64,000 nt of DNA, from NCBI RefSeq assembly GCF_006440675.2, contig NZ_CP083951.1, positions 5,241,501 through 5,305,500 of the forward strand, in the 5' to 3' direction. Positions 49,927 through 59,841 of this stretch are shown here, in pieces (within the stretch, counting starts at the first letter, position 1; every line of letters starts with the position of its first letter). This DNA is from Mesorhizobium sp. B2-8-5 (GTDB taxonomy: Bacteria > Pseudomonadota > Alphaproteobacteria > Rhizobiales > Rhizobiaceae). A program made the translations under genes and the position numbers. The notes beneath the pieces were generated by a model, which was given only the letters and a program-made list of their open reading frames with translations, was not told where the DNA came from and made no database searches.

Positions 49927-50916
49927 CTAGGTCTCCAGCGCCATGCCGCCGAAGGAGACGCCGGCCGACGTGCCGAGGAAGAGCAGCTTCATGCCTGGCG
50001 CGACGCGCCCCTCGCGGCGCGCGACGTCGAGCGCGAAGGGAATGGAAGCCGCGATCTGGTTGCCGAAGCGGGTGGAGATGTCGACGAGCTTTTGCGGCGC
50101 AAAACCGGTCTGGCGCGCCATATGGGCAAGCGCGAAGGGGCTCGCCTGATGCGGCACGACGAGATCGACATCGTCATGCCGCCAGCCGGCGCGCCCGAGC
50201 AGAGCATCGACGAAGCCGTTGAAGTGGCGCGAGGTAAGCCGGAACAGTTCCTTGCCGTCCATGTGGAACAGGCTGTGCGCCGCGAACGCTTCCCGCTCCT
50301 TGCGGAAATCGAAGCGCGTGCCGCCCGAACCAATGCCGCAGGCTTCCCAGCCCGACGGATAAGTGCGCATCAGGCTCGCCGCCACCTTTCCCTCGCTTGG
50401 CTTGGCCTTGCGCAGCACGGCCGCCGCCGCGCCGTCGCCGAAGAGCGCGGCGATCTCCGGCGCGTCCTGCCATGGCAAAGCGCGCGAGGCGACTTCGGAC
50501 GAGAAGACCAGAGCCGTCTCGCACTGCCCCGCCTCGATCATGCGGCCCGCGGTCTCGAAGGCGGTGAGGAAGCCAAGGCATGTGCTGTTGACGTCGAAGG
50601 CGGCGGCCGAGCCGTCTGCCAGCCCGAGGCGCTGCATGACCAGCGGCGCGGTCGCCGGCAACGGCTGGTAGGGCACACCGCAGCCGCCGACGATCAGGTC
50701 CACGGCGCCGGCCTCTAGGCCGGCATCCTCAAGCGCAAGGCGCGCGGCGGCACAGGCGAGATCGATCTGCGATTCGGCATTGCAGACATAGCGCTCGACG
50801 ACACCGGTGACGGTTTCAAGCGCGCCCTCGCCAAGGCTCAGCTTCGCCTCCAGGGCGCGTGTGGTGAGGCGCTCAGCCGGTACCGCCCTGCCGGTTCCGA
50901 CGATCCTGATCCGCAT
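49927..50916 (-). CDS. Ketoacyl synthase III (FabH/OleA-like), first gene of the cluster
   Basis: 329 residues. Catalytic triad C113 (NSTCLGF), H256 (VPHQASP) and N286 (RFGNQIAAS), all intact. Claisen condensation or thioester head-to-head chemistry is therefore possible. The GIGSGGT and TYPSGWEA segments differ from housekeeping FabH, and the gene is not next to fab genes. It leads the six-gene operon and is divergent (139-base spacer) from the gene at 51055. Substrate probably an acyl-CoA or acyl-ACP. Confidence 0.9.
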   Translation of the reverse strand: MRIRIVGTGRAVPAERLTTRALEAKLSLGEGALETVTGVVERYVCNAESQIDLACAAARLALEDAGLEAGAVDLIVGGCGVPYQPLPATAPLVMQRLGLADGSAAAFDVNSTCLGFLTAFETAGRMIEAGQCETALVFSSEVASRALPWQDAPEIAALFGDGAAAAVLRKAKPSEGKVAASLMRTYPSGWEACGIGSGGTRFDFRKEREAFAAHSLFHMDGKELFRLTSRHFNGFVDALLGRAGWRHDDVDLVVPHQASPFALAHMARQTGFAPQKLVDISTRFGNQIAASIPFALDVARREGRVAPGMKLLFLGTSAGVSFGGMALET

Positions 50917-51054
50917 TCTCCCCCCGCCGCGTGAGCTTGGCCCTATCTAACGCAAAAAGCGGTTCGAGGCGACGGCCATCATCGGCGTCTGCGCGACCAT
51001 GTTTGATCGTCGATCATTCTGCTGTAAGTATGCGATGCTTCCAGGGGGTGAGGT

Positions 51055-51621
51055 ATGGCTAATTCTTTTTCTCGCTTTATTTCTTTTGTCTTTGGGAATT
51101 CTGTTTCTAAGCCAAATGCAGACGCTGTCAGAAGCCCGTGGCCGAGCGGTCTCCAGCATCTGTTTATCGAGCCATCAAAGAAGGATATCTGGGAAGCGCT
51201 GGACGGCTGGAAGTGGATTGGGCTTGATGGCTTGGAGCCCGGCGCAGTCTCTGCGTTCGGTGACATTTTCTTCCGCGCTCCCGATGGTTCCGTCAAATTG
51301 CTGGACATGGTCGGAGGCCGATTGACCCAAGTGTCGGAAACGTGGCCGGAACTTACAACCCAGTTCAATGATCCTGATCGTCGCGAGGAACTGTTGCTGG
51401 CTGGATTAGTGACGACGGCACGAAAGAAGGGATTGGTCTTGGGGGTCGACGAATGTTACGACTTCGAAAAGCCGCCCGTGCTCGGTGGCGAAATGTCCGT
51501 TAAGCAAATCAACAAGACTTTCTTCGTGGTCAAAGTGCACATAGCCGGCCAGATTCACCGGCAAGTAAAAGACCTTCCGCACGGTACGAAAATCAACAAG
51601 GTAACGATCGGCGATCGCTGA
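51055..51621 (+). CDS. Tdi1/DUF1851-type immunity protein (orphan)
   Basis: 188 residues. The DUF1851/Tdi1 C-terminal pattern is clear: GDIFFRAPDGSVKLLDMVGG, LLLAGLVTTARKKGLVLGVD, CYDFEKPPVLGGEMSVKQIN and VKVHIAGQIHRQVKDLP. Characterised Tdi1 protects against a type VI secretion DNase. No toxin gene or T6SS component is in the window. The first 60 bases and the upstream spacer are AT-richer than neighbours, hinting at recent acquisition. Confidence 0.8.
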   Translation: MANSFSRFISFVFGNSVSKPNADAVRSPWPSGLQHLFIEPSKKDIWEALDGWKWIGLDGLEPGAVSAFGDIFFRAPDGSVKLLDMVGGRLTQVSETWPELTTQFNDPDRREELLLAGLVTTARKKGLVLGVDECYDFEKPPVLGGEMSVKQINKTFFVVKVHIAGQIHRQVKDLPHGTKINKVTIGDR

Positions 51622-51626
51622 CGGCT

Positions 51627-52076
51627 CTAAGCCTTGCGCTCCCAGCGACGGTCGGGCGTCTGCTGCCAGTAGGTCACGGCGTGGCCGGCTTCCTTCAGCG
51701 TCTTCCAATGCGTCCGCGCGCCTTCGAGCTGCGCGGCGTCATGGCCATCGAAAAGGAAGACGGCGCGCTCGTAGCCCGATAGTTCGGGCGGGCTTGCGCC
51801 GTCGACCAGGAAGCGGATCTGCGCGGCGTTCTGGTTGCCCTGGCCCGTGGTGAGCAGGACCGGCTGTTCGGCCGGATAGGCCTCGCGGTCGGTGGCATGC
51901 GCCAGAAAGGAATCGTCGCGGAAAATCCACAGATGCTGGTCGAGCGCGTCGCGACGCTCCTCGGTGCCGGTCTGCACCACCGCGCGCCAGCCGCGCTCGA
52001 CACTGCGCTCGAGCAGGCCGGGCAGCGCCTCCTCGAGTGTCGATTCGGTCAAATGGTAGAACAGGATTTCGGCCAT
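51627..52076 (-). CDS. holC: DNA polymerase III chi subunit
   Basis: 149 residues. EILFYHLTESTLEEALPGLL, GWRAVVQTGTEERRDALDQH, LWIFRDDSFLAHATD, PVLLTTGQGNQNAAQIRFLV and YWQQTPDRRWERKA are the typical chi-subunit blocks. It contacts SSB and the clamp loader at the replication fork. ATG at 52076 lies two bases from the pepA stop; the pepA-holC order is conserved in alphaproteobacteria. Confidence 0.93.
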   Translation of the reverse strand: MAEILFYHLTESTLEEALPGLLERSVERGWRAVVQTGTEERRDALDQHLWIFRDDSFLAHATDREAYPAEQPVLLTTGQGNQNAAQIRFLVDGASPPELSGYERAVFLFDGHDAAQLEGARTHWKTLKEAGHAVTYWQQTPDRRWERKA

Positions 52077-52078
52077 CC

Positions 52079-53599
52079 CTACCCTTCGTAGTGATCGCGC
52101 ACCAGCCTGTCGAGCAGCCTCACGCCGAAGCCCGAGCCCCAGGACTGGTTGATCTCGCTCGACGGCGCGCCCATCGCGGTGCCGGCGATGTCGAGATGCG
52201 CCCAGGGCGTGTCCTTGACGAAGCGCTGCAGGAACTGCGCGGCGATGATGGCGCCGCCATAGCGGCCGCCGATATTCTTCATGTCGGCGTTCTTGGAATC
52301 GATCAGCTTGTCGTATTCGGGCCCGAGCGGCATGCGCCACAGCCGCTCCTGGCTGGCTTGGCCGGCGCCGAAAAGCCGGCCGGCAAGCTCGTCATTGTTT
52401 GAGAACAGGCCGGCATAGTGCTGGCCGAGCGCCACCATGACAGCGCCGGTGAGCGTCGCCAGATTGATCATGAATTTCGGCTTGAAACGGTCGTTGGCGT
52501 ACCAGAGCGCGTCGGCCAGGACCAGGCGGCCTTCCGCGTCGGTGTTGAGCACTTCGATGGTCTGGCCAGACATCGATGTGACGATGTCGCCGGGGCGCTG
52601 GGCATGGCCGTCGACGGCGTTCTCGACCAGGCCGATGATGCCGACCACATTGGCCTTGGCCTTGCGCGCGGCGAGCGCGTGCATCAGGCCGGTGACGGCG
52701 GCCGCGCCGCCCATGTCGCCCTTCATGTCCTCCATTCCGGAGGCAGGCTTCATCGAATTGCCGCCGGTGTCGAAGGTGACGCCCTTGCCGATGAAGGCAA
52801 GCGGCGCATCCTTGGCCTTGCCGCCGTTCCAGCGCATCACCGCCAAGCGCGCGCCGCGCGGCGAGCCTTGCGCTACGCCGAGCAGAGAACCCATGCCGAG
52901 CTTCTTCATCTCTTTTTCAGCCAGGATCTCGACCTCGACGCCGAGCTGCTCCAGCGCCTTGACGCGTTCGGCGAATTCGACAGGCCCGAGCGCATTGGCC
53001 GGCTCGTTGACGAGATCGCGCGCAAGCAGCACGCCGTCGGTCACGGCTTCCTCGCCCGCAAACGCCTTCTTCGCGGCCGCGGGGTCGGCGCACTGGATGG
53101 TTATCCTCGCGGGCTTCGCCGCCTCGGCCTTCTTGGCGCCCTTCGCGTCAGATTGCCCGTCTTCCTTGTCTTTCCTGGTCTTGTATTTGTCGAAGGAATA
53201 GCTGCGCAACAGCATGCCGGCGGCAAGGTTGGCCGCCTGGCGGCCGTCGGGCTGCAGTTCGGGCAGATCGAGGATGACGGCCACCTCGGCCGCCTTGCGC
53301 AGCGAAGCGGCAATGGCCCCGCCGAGCTTCAGCCAGGCATTGTCGTCGAGGCTCGAGACCTTGCCGGCGCCGATCGCCACCAGCCGGTCGACCGAAGTTC
53401 CTTCCGGCGCCAGCACCTCGGCCGAGCTTGCGAACTTGCCGGAAAAATCCGCGACCGGAAAGGCGCGTGCCAGCGCGCCGGCCGGATCGCAGGCCTTCGC
53501 CGCCTCGCCGAGCCCGCCGCCGTCGGCCGCGAACACGAAGACGCTGCCCTTTTTCGGCGTGGCAAACTTGGCGAAAGAAATGGAAGGTCTCGACGTCAT
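52079..53599 (-). CDS. pepA: Leucyl aminopeptidase (M17)
   Basis: 506 residues from ATG 53599. The catalytic domain has the signature [26 protein letters not shown] (metal Lys/Asp), [11 protein letters not shown] and [13 protein letters not shown]-terminal macrodomain-like region with several charged inserts ([17 protein letters not shown]). Removes N-terminal residues from peptides; a zinc/manganese enzyme. An in-frame start 24 codons earlier is less likely. Confidence 0.95.
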   Translation of the reverse strand: MTSRPSISFAKFATPKKGSVFVFAADGGGLGEAAKACDPAGALARAFPVADFSGKFASSAEVLAPEGTSVDRLVAIGAGKVSSLDDNAWLKLGGAIAASLRKAAEVAVILDLPELQPDGRQAANLAAGMLLRSYSFDKYKTRKDKEDGQSDAKGAKKAEAAKPARITIQCADPAAAKKAFAGEEAVTDGVLLARDLVNEPANALGPVEFAERVKALEQLGVEVEILAEKEMKKLGMGSLLGVAQGSPRGARLAVMRWNGGKAKDAPLAFIGKGVTFDTGGNSMKPASGMEDMKGDMGGAAAVTGLMHALAARKAKANVVGIIGLVENAVDGHAQRPGDIVTSMSGQTIEVLNTDAEGRLVLADALWYANDRFKPKFMINLATLTGAVMVALGQHYAGLFSNNDELAGRLFGAGQASQERLWRMPLGPEYDKLIDSKNADMKNIGGRYGGAIIAAQFLQRFVKDTPWAHLDIAGTAMGAPSSEINQSWGSGFGVRLLDRLVRDHYEG

Positions 53600-53977
53600 C
53601 AGGTCCTGCTTTCGGGGATGGCCGGAAGGTGCCGGCAAAGGGTATTTCTTGGCGAGCAACGCGTTTGGCAAGCGTGCGCGACATTTGGTCGTTTTCAGCC
53701 ATTTGGCAAGACTTTGGCCGAAATCGCTGTCTATATCAGCGCTACCATAGACAAAGGATTCGCCCCGGCACGACCTTAGCTTGCTGCCGTAACGTGCTGT
53801 TAACCATCGATGTTTTGCATTTCTTATCCATTGACGCGGAGACTCCGCCGCGCGGGGGCACGCGGCGTGGGGCGACGAACCGGAGCGAGCCGCCTATGAC
53901 CCAGTTGTGCGGGCGTTGCCGGATCACTACCTTGTCGGCGGGCATGATGCCGTTCGGCAAAATCGAGAAAAGCCTTC
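53600..53977. other. Divergent spacer between pepA and lptF
   Basis: Contains no convincing gene. Its AT-richer part (53730-53830) probably holds the promoters of the two divergent operons. A candidate hexamer pair could not be fixed with confidence. Confidence 0.4.
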
Positions 53978-55174
53978 ATGAAGGTCGTTGAACGCTACAT
54001 CATGCGCCGCGCGCTGACGATGTTCCTCGCATCGCTGGTGTGGACGCTGGCGATCGTGTGGACGACGCAGGTGCTGGCCAAGATCGATCTCGTCACCGAC
54101 AACGGCCAGTCGGCGCTGACCTTCTTCGAGGTCGCGGCGCTCATCATCCCCTCCATCATTCCGATCGTCGTGCCGTTCGCCTTGGTGGTGGCGGTGGCGC
54201 AGACGCTGAGCGCGATGAACACAGATTCGGAGCTGGCGGTGCTCGGCGCCGCGGGCGCCTCGCGCTGGACGATCGCGCGGCCGATCCTTCTGCTCGCGGC
54301 CTTTGCCTGCGCGTTTTCCTTCATCGTCGACAACGCCGCCGACCCGTATGCCAGGCAGAAAAACCGCCAGCTGGTGGCGGCCTCGCGCGCCGACCTCGTG
54401 TCGCTGATCATCCAGGAAGGCACGTTCCGCAAGATCGACGAAGGCCTTTACCTGCAGGTCGGCGAACGGCTTCCCGGCAACCGGCTCGGCGGCATCTTCG
54501 TCGCCGATTCGCGCGAGGAAGGCGCCAGCCTCACCTACTACGCCAAGACCGGCAGCATCGTCGAAAAGGGCGACGAGAAGGTGCTGATGATGAATGACGG
54601 CGTCATCAACCGCAAGTCGGTGACCGGCGACCTCTCCGTCATCCGCTTCACCTCTTACGCCTTCGACATGTCGGCCTTCATGTCGGCGGCGAACGACATC
54701 ACGCTTTTGCCCAAGGACCGGACGACGGCGTATCTGCTCAACCCGGATCCCAACGACAAGATGTTCCAGCGCGAACCCGGCAGCTACCGGGCGGAACTCA
54801 ACCAGCGCTTCGCCGAATGGTCCTATTCGCTTGTGTTCGCGCTGATCGCGCTTGCGGTCGCGGGCGATGCGCGCTCGCATCGCGAGTCGCGCATCAATCC
54901 GCTGATCACGGCGATCGCAATCGCGCTTTTCGTGCGATGGCTTGGCTTCTTCGCCGCCGGCAAGGCCGACAAGGTCTGGTATTACGTCTACCTGCTCTAC
55001 GGCATACCCATCATCGCCTCAGCGGTTTCGATCTGGTTCATCGTTTCCTCGCGCAGCATGGAACTGCCGGTCAGTTGGGCCGACTGGCTGACAGGTTTTG
55101 CCAAGCGCGCCGGTGACAATTGGACGGCATTCAAGCTCTGGCTCGCCCGGCGCACTTCCGGCCAGGGAGCCTGA
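53978..55174 (+). CDS. lptF: LPS export permease LptF
   Basis: 398 residues. Three N-terminal and three C-terminal transmembrane helices frame a periplasmic beta-jellyroll domain. The sequence has the LptF/LptG features: YIMRRALTMFLASLVWTLAI, then ELAVLGAAGASRWTIARPIL (coupling helix) and NQRFAEWSYSLVFALIALAV. Works with LptG and the LptB2 ATPase to extract LPS. The order lptF-lptG-lptD is conserved. Confidence 0.94.
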   Translation: MKVVERYIMRRALTMFLASLVWTLAIVWTTQVLAKIDLVTDNGQSALTFFEVAALIIPSIIPIVVPFALVVAVAQTLSAMNTDSELAVLGAAGASRWTIARPILLLAAFACAFSFIVDNAADPYARQKNRQLVAASRADLVSLIIQEGTFRKIDEGLYLQVGERLPGNRLGGIFVADSREEGASLTYYAKTGSIVEKGDEKVLMMNDGVINRKSVTGDLSVIRFTSYAFDMSAFMSAANDITLLPKDRTTAYLLNPDPNDKMFQREPGSYRAELNQRFAEWSYSLVFALIALAVAGDARSHRESRINPLITAIAIALFVRWLGFFAAGKADKVWYYVYLLYGIPIIASAVSIWFIVSSRSMELPVSWADWLTGFAKRAGDNWTAFKLWLARRTSGQGA

Positions 55175-55176
55175 CC

Positions 55177-56259
55177 ATGGGCTGGACGCTGGGCCGCTAT
55201 TTCTTCTTCCGCTACGTCTCGATCACCTTCTGGTTCTTCCTGGGACTGCTGGCGCTGGTGTTCCTGATCGATTTTACCGAGCTTTCCGGCCGCACGACCG
55301 GGTTGCCCGGCTTCACCTACGGCATTGCCTTCGCCATTTCGGCGCTCAGGATGCCGATGATCATGCTGCAGACGGTGCCGTTCGTCGGGCTGTTCTCGGC
55401 GATGGCGACGCTGGTGTCGCTCAATCGCCGCTACGAGCTGGTGATTGCGCGCTCGGCCGGTGTCTCGGCCTGGCAGTTCCTGTTCCCCTGCTGCGTCGGC
55501 GCGCTGATGTTCGGCGTGCTGTCGGTCGCCATCATCAACCCGATCGCCGCGCATGGCTTTTCCTGGTCCGAGCAGATGGAGAACGACCTGCGGGCCGGCA
55601 AATCGAATGCCGTCACCACCAATGTCACGCCGTGGCTTCGGCAAAAGACCGAATCGGGCGACACCATCATCGGCGCCCGCGCCATCCTCAACCAGGGGCT
55701 GGAGATGGCGGATGCGGTGTTTTTCGTCCTCGACCATGAGGGCAACATCACCGAGCGCAAGGATGCCGCCAAGGCCTTCCTGCGCGACGGCTATTGGGAA
55801 TTGCAGGACGTCAAGGTCTTCAAGGGCGGCAATATCCAGACGCTGGCGTCCGACAAGGTGCCGACGAATCTGAAGCCGGAATTCGTGCAGGAGCGGCTGG
55901 CGCGTCCGGAAACCATCCCCTTCTACGAGCTGCCGCGCAAGATCGAGGTCGCCCGTTCCTTCGGACTCAAGGCAAACGCCTTCGCCATGCAATTTAATTC
56001 GCTTGTGGCATTGCCGTTCCTTCTCGTGGCCATGACGCTGATTGCTGCAACGGTTTCAATGAGATTTGCGCGAATGGGGCAGTCGGCAACGATGATTCTG
56101 GGTGGCGTCGTGGCCGGCTTTCTGCTTTATGTCGTTTCGGTACTGGTCAAGGCATTCGGTGTCGCCGGATTCGTGCCTACTGTGGTGGCTGCATGGGTTC
56201 CGGTTGTCGTGGCTATGTTCTTTGGGGTGACGTTTCTGCTATATAAGGAAGACGGCTAG
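55177..56259 (+). CDS. lptG: LPS export permease LptG
   Basis: 360 residues from ATG 55177, two bases after lptF. The topology mirrors LptF: GRYFFFRYVSITFWFFLGLL, coupling region NRRYELVIARSAGVSAWQFL, a periplasmic part to about 270 and ARMGQSATMILGGVVAGFLL at the end. Its TAG overlaps the GTG start of lptD. Confidence 0.93.
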   Translation: MGWTLGRYFFFRYVSITFWFFLGLLALVFLIDFTELSGRTTGLPGFTYGIAFAISALRMPMIMLQTVPFVGLFSAMATLVSLNRRYELVIARSAGVSAWQFLFPCCVGALMFGVLSVAIINPIAAHGFSWSEQMENDLRAGKSNAVTTNVTPWLRQKTESGDTIIGARAILNQGLEMADAVFFVLDHEGNITERKDAAKAFLRDGYWELQDVKVFKGGNIQTLASDKVPTNLKPEFVQERLARPETIPFYELPRKIEVARSFGLKANAFAMQFNSLVALPFLLVAMTLIAATVSMRFARMGQSATMILGGVVAGFLLYVVSVLVKAFGVAGFVPTVVAAWVPVVVAMFFGVTFLLYKEDG

Positions 56260-58670
56260 TGAGGGAGGCGGTTTTGCGCAGCCATAGGCAGGCCGGTCTG
56301 GCACGCCTCTATGGGGCGACCGCCTTGGCGTGTCTGTTCGCCTGTGCGGTGCCGACGGCGCCCGCGCTGGCGCAGACGATCGCTGCCAAGTCCGTCCCTT
56401 CCGGCACGCAGATGCTGCTGGCCGCCGATACGCTTGTCTATGACAACGACAAGCATACGGTGACGGCCGTCGGCGGCGTGCAGATCGACTATGGCGGCAA
56501 CAAGCTGGTCGCCCAGCGCGTGGTCTACAATCGCGACACCAAGCGCCTCGTCGCCAGCGGCGCCGTCGAGTTGATCAACAGCGACGGCACCAAGGTCAAT
56601 TCCGACCATATCGACATCACCGACGATTTTGCCGACGGTTTTCTCAACGCGCTGCGTGTCGAGACGATCGACAAGGCTTATTTCGCCGCCGAGAGCGCCG
56701 AGCGCATGGGTGGCGTGCTCACCACCTTCCACAACGGTGTCTACACCGCCTGCGAACCTTGCGAGGACAAGCCGGACAAAGCGCCGACCTGGCGCGTCAA
56801 GGCGCGCAAGATCATCTGGAACGGCGAGAAGAAGACGGTCCGCTTCGAGAACTCGAATTTCGAGTTCTTCGGCTTCCCGCTCGCCTACCTGCCGGCCTTC
56901 GAGATCGCCGACCCGACGGTGAAGCGCAAGAGCGGCTTCCTGATCCCCGGCATCGTCTACAACAACCATCTCGGCGTCGGCGTCAAAGTCCCCTATTACT
57001 TCGCGCTGTCTCCGACCTATGACCTGACCGTCACCGGCAGCGGCTATACAAAGCAGGGTTTCCTCGGCGAGGCCGAGTGGCGCCAGCGCTTCAACAACGG
57101 CCAGTACACGCTGAAGATCGCCGGCATCAACCAGCAGGATCCCGATGCGTTTGTAGATTCGGCCGGCCATAATGTGAATTCCGGGCCTGCCAACGATCCG
57201 AACAAGTTCCGCGGCATGATGGGCACCAAGGGCCAGTTCGCCATCAACGAGCGCTGGAATTTCGGCTGGGACGTGCTGCTCCAGACCGACAAGGAATTCT
57301 CGCGCACCTACAACATTGACGGCTACAGCGACCTCGTCCACCAGTCGTCGATCTATCTGACGGGCTTGAGCGACCGCAATTATTTCGACGTCCGTGCCAT
57401 GCGCTTCGAGGTGCAGGAAGACACGCTCTCCAGCGACCCGACAGCGCGCGCTGCCAAGCAACCCTGGGTGCTGCCGTCGCTCGATTACGCCTATATCCCC
57501 GACACTTCGGTGGCCGGTGGCCAGCTGTCGTTCAACGTCAACGCACGCGTGATCAGCCGCAACCGGCTGGACGCCGTGCTCGCCGATGCCAGCGATCCGA
57601 ATTCGATCAACAACGTGCGCGGCATCGAAGGCGAGTCGAGCCGGCTGACGGCGGAAGCTGAGTGGAAGCGCACCTTCACCACCGATAACGGCCTGCAACT
57701 GACGCCTTTGCTCGCGTTGCGCGGCGACGCCGGCTATGTCAACGCCAATTCGGCTTCGCTCGATGCCGTCAACCAGATGGCGACGAATCTCGGCCAGGAC
57801 GTGGACATGCGCTCGTCGCTTGCCCGCTACATGGCCACGCTCGGGCTCGAGGCGCGCTGGCCGCTGTTGTTCTCGATGCCCAGTTCCAGCCACATCCTGG
57901 AACCGACCGCGCAGGTCTTCGTGCGTCCGAACGAGCAATATGTCGGCGGACTGGCGATCCCCAACGAAGACGCGCAGAGCTTCGTCTTCGACGCGACCAC
58001 CCTGTTCGAGCGCGACAAATTCTCGGGCTACGACCGCATAGAAGGCGGCACGCGCGCCAATGTCGGCTTCCGGTATTCGGGCGCCTATGACAATGGCTGG
58101 GGCACGAACGCCATCTTCGGCCAGTCCTATCAGCTCGCGGGCGAAAACTCTTTTGCCGCGCCCGATCTCGTCAATGTCGGGGCCGAGTCCGGTCTGGACA
58201 AGCCGACCTCGGATTATGTCGGCCTTGTCGGCTTCAACAGCCCGAGCGGTTTCTCCGGCTCGCTGAGCGGGCGTTTCGACGAGCAGACCTTCGAGGTCAG
58301 GCGCGCCGAAGTGAAGGCCGCCTATTCCAGCCTGCCGATATCGCTCAGCGCCAAATATGCCTTCATCGAGGCGCAGCCGCTCTATGGCTTCACCACCGAC
58401 CGCCATGAGCTCACGCTCGGCGCCTCGACCCATGTGGCGCAGAACTGGCGGCTGTTCGGCACCGGCACTTACGACATCCAGACAAATGTGCTGGTCAAGG
58501 ACGGTGTCGGCTTCGCCTACAACGATTCCTGCTTCACTTACATCATGACGTATTCGCAGACGCGTGACACCGTCACCAAGGAAGTGTCGCAGAACATCGG
58601 TTTCAACCTGTCGTTCCGCACGCTCGGCGATTTCGGTTCGTCAACAAGCGCGGTCGATACCATCCAGTGA
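56259..58670 (+). CDS. lptD: LPS assembly outer-membrane protein LptD
   Basis: 803 residues, GTG start at 56259 overlapping lptG. Long signal region (to about residue 39, PALAQT). The OstA/LptA-like N-domain (50-160) is visible in LAADTLVYDNDKHTVTAVGG and VNSDHIDITDDFADG. The C-terminal beta-barrel includes FFGFPLAYLPAFEIADPTVK, LPSLDYAYIPDTSVAGGQLS and YSSLPISLSAKYAFIEAQPL. It places LPS on the cell surface. CEPCED is a possible disulfide site. An antisense frame of 725 codons is a shadow. Confidence 0.94.
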   Translation: MREAVLRSHRQAGLARLYGATALACLFACAVPTAPALAQTIAAKSVPSGTQMLLAADTLVYDNDKHTVTAVGGVQIDYGGNKLVAQRVVYNRDTKRLVASGAVELINSDGTKVNSDHIDITDDFADGFLNALRVETIDKAYFAAESAERMGGVLTTFHNGVYTACEPCEDKPDKAPTWRVKARKIIWNGEKKTVRFENSNFEFFGFPLAYLPAFEIADPTVKRKSGFLIPGIVYNNHLGVGVKVPYYFALSPTYDLTVTGSGYTKQGFLGEAEWRQRFNNGQYTLKIAGINQQDPDAFVDSAGHNVNSGPANDPNKFRGMMGTKGQFAINERWNFGWDVLLQTDKEFSRTYNIDGYSDLVHQSSIYLTGLSDRNYFDVRAMRFEVQEDTLSSDPTARAAKQPWVLPSLDYAYIPDTSVAGGQLSFNVNARVISRNRLDAVLADASDPNSINNVRGIEGESSRLTAEAEWKRTFTTDNGLQLTPLLALRGDAGYVNANSASLDAVNQMATNLGQDVDMRSSLARYMATLGLEARWPLLFSMPSSSHILEPTAQVFVRPNEQYVGGLAIPNEDAQSFVFDATTLFERDKFSGYDRIEGGTRANVGFRYSGAYDNGWGTNAIFGQSYQLAGENSFAAPDLVNVGAESGLDKPTSDYVGLVGFNSPSGFSGSLSGRFDEQTFEVRRAEVKAAYSSLPISLSAKYAFIEAQPLYGFTTDRHELTLGASTHVAQNWRLFGTGTYDIQTNVLVKDGVGFAYNDSCFTYIMTYSQTRDTVTKEVSQNIGFNLSFRTLGDFGSSTSAVDTIQ

Positions 58671-58884
58671 CCAAGGGTGGGCGTACGGAGCCGTGCGTCG
58701 CTCGGCGCTGATGGTGGTTTGGTCTTGATTTGGCGCCTGATCCCCTGAGTATAGGCTCGATTCTAGGCGTCATGAGCCGGCGACATCGTTTCGCCGCATA
58801 AGACGGGCAATGGGGTCGACCGCATCGCGCAGGCGTTCGGAGGACGCGCGGCGCCGTCATGGTGGGGAAGATTGGGAAGGTAAG

Positions 58885-59805
58885 ATGAGGAAATACCTGT
58901 TTTCAGCGGGATTCGCGCTTCTGGTGGCGGCCTCGGTTTCGGTCACGGCTGTCGTGCAGCCTGCTTTCGCCGCTGAGATCAAGTATGTCGTCAACAACAT
59001 AGCGATCACCACCGGCGACATCGCGCACCGCGCAGCCTTCTTCAAGCTGCAGCACAAGAAGGGCGATGCCGCACAGGAGATGATCGACCAGACGCTGCGG
59101 CTGGCCGAAGCCAAGCGGCTCGGCATCCGCATCAGCGACCAGCAGGTCGACGCCGCCTACCAGCGCTTCGCTTCGGGCAACAAGATGCCGCTGGCGAAAC
59201 TCGACGCGATCATGGCGCAATCGGGCGTCACCAAGGAACACTTCAAGGAATTCATCCGTGCCCAGATGGCCTGGAACCAGGCGCTCAGCGCGCGCTACCG
59301 CTCCGGCGAAGGCGGCTCGGTGACCGAGCAGGATGCCGTGCGGCGCATGCTGGACAAGGGCGGCGCCAAGCCGACCGCGACGGAATACATGCTGCAGCAG
59401 GTGATCTTCGTGGTGCCCGCGTCGGAGCGCGCCGCCACGCTCGCCAAACGCAAGCGCGAGGCAGACGCCATGCGCGCCCGCTTCAGCGGCTGCAACACCA
59501 CGCGCGACTTCGCCAAGGGCCTGCTCGACGTCACCGTGCGTGATCTCGGCCGCTTTCTGGCGCCACAATTGCCGTCCGATTGGGCCGAGCAGATCAAGGC
59601 GACCAAGGTCGGCGCCGCGACGCCGACCCGCGAGACCGAGCGCGGCATCGAATTCATCGGCGTCTGCTCCTCGCGCGATGTTTCCGACGACAAGGCCGCG
59701 CAGATGGTGTTCCAGGCAGAAGGCAGCAACGACAAGGACGCCGACGAACTCAGCAAGAAATATGTCGCCGAGCTGCGCCAGAAGGCCAAGATCGTCGAAC
59801 GCTAG
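58885..59805 (+). CDS. SurA-like periplasmic chaperone/peptidyl-prolyl isomerase
   Basis: 306 residues from ATG 58885. Signal peptide (about 1-32, PAFAAE). The N-domain IKYVVNNIAITTGDIAHRAA is SurA_N-like, with LRLAEAKRLGIRISDQQVDA and RYRSGEGGSVTEQDAVRRML. The region after 170 (TEYMLQQVIFVVPASERA) resembles the parvulin domain in reduced form, but key isomerase residues are not obvious. Sits between lptD and pdxA as in other Rhizobiales, where the gene is annotated as surA-like. It probably helps fold LptD and other barrels. Confidence 0.82.
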   Translation: MRKYLFSAGFALLVAASVSVTAVVQPAFAAEIKYVVNNIAITTGDIAHRAAFFKLQHKKGDAAQEMIDQTLRLAEAKRLGIRISDQQVDAAYQRFASGNKMPLAKLDAIMAQSGVTKEHFKEFIRAQMAWNQALSARYRSGEGGSVTEQDAVRRMLDKGGAKPTATEYMLQQVIFVVPASERAATLAKRKREADAMRARFSGCNTTRDFAKGLLDVTVRDLGRFLAPQLPSDWAEQIKATKVGAATPTRETERGIEFIGVCSSRDVSDDKAAQMVFQAEGSNDKDADELSKKYVAELRQKAKIVER

Positions 59806-59841
59806 AGCGACAAGCGTGCAATACCGCAGCCGGCCCACCGC

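Noticed and set aside
56256..58433. 725-codon open frame antisense to lptD
   Set aside because: Same reason; lptD has signal, OstA and barrel motifs.
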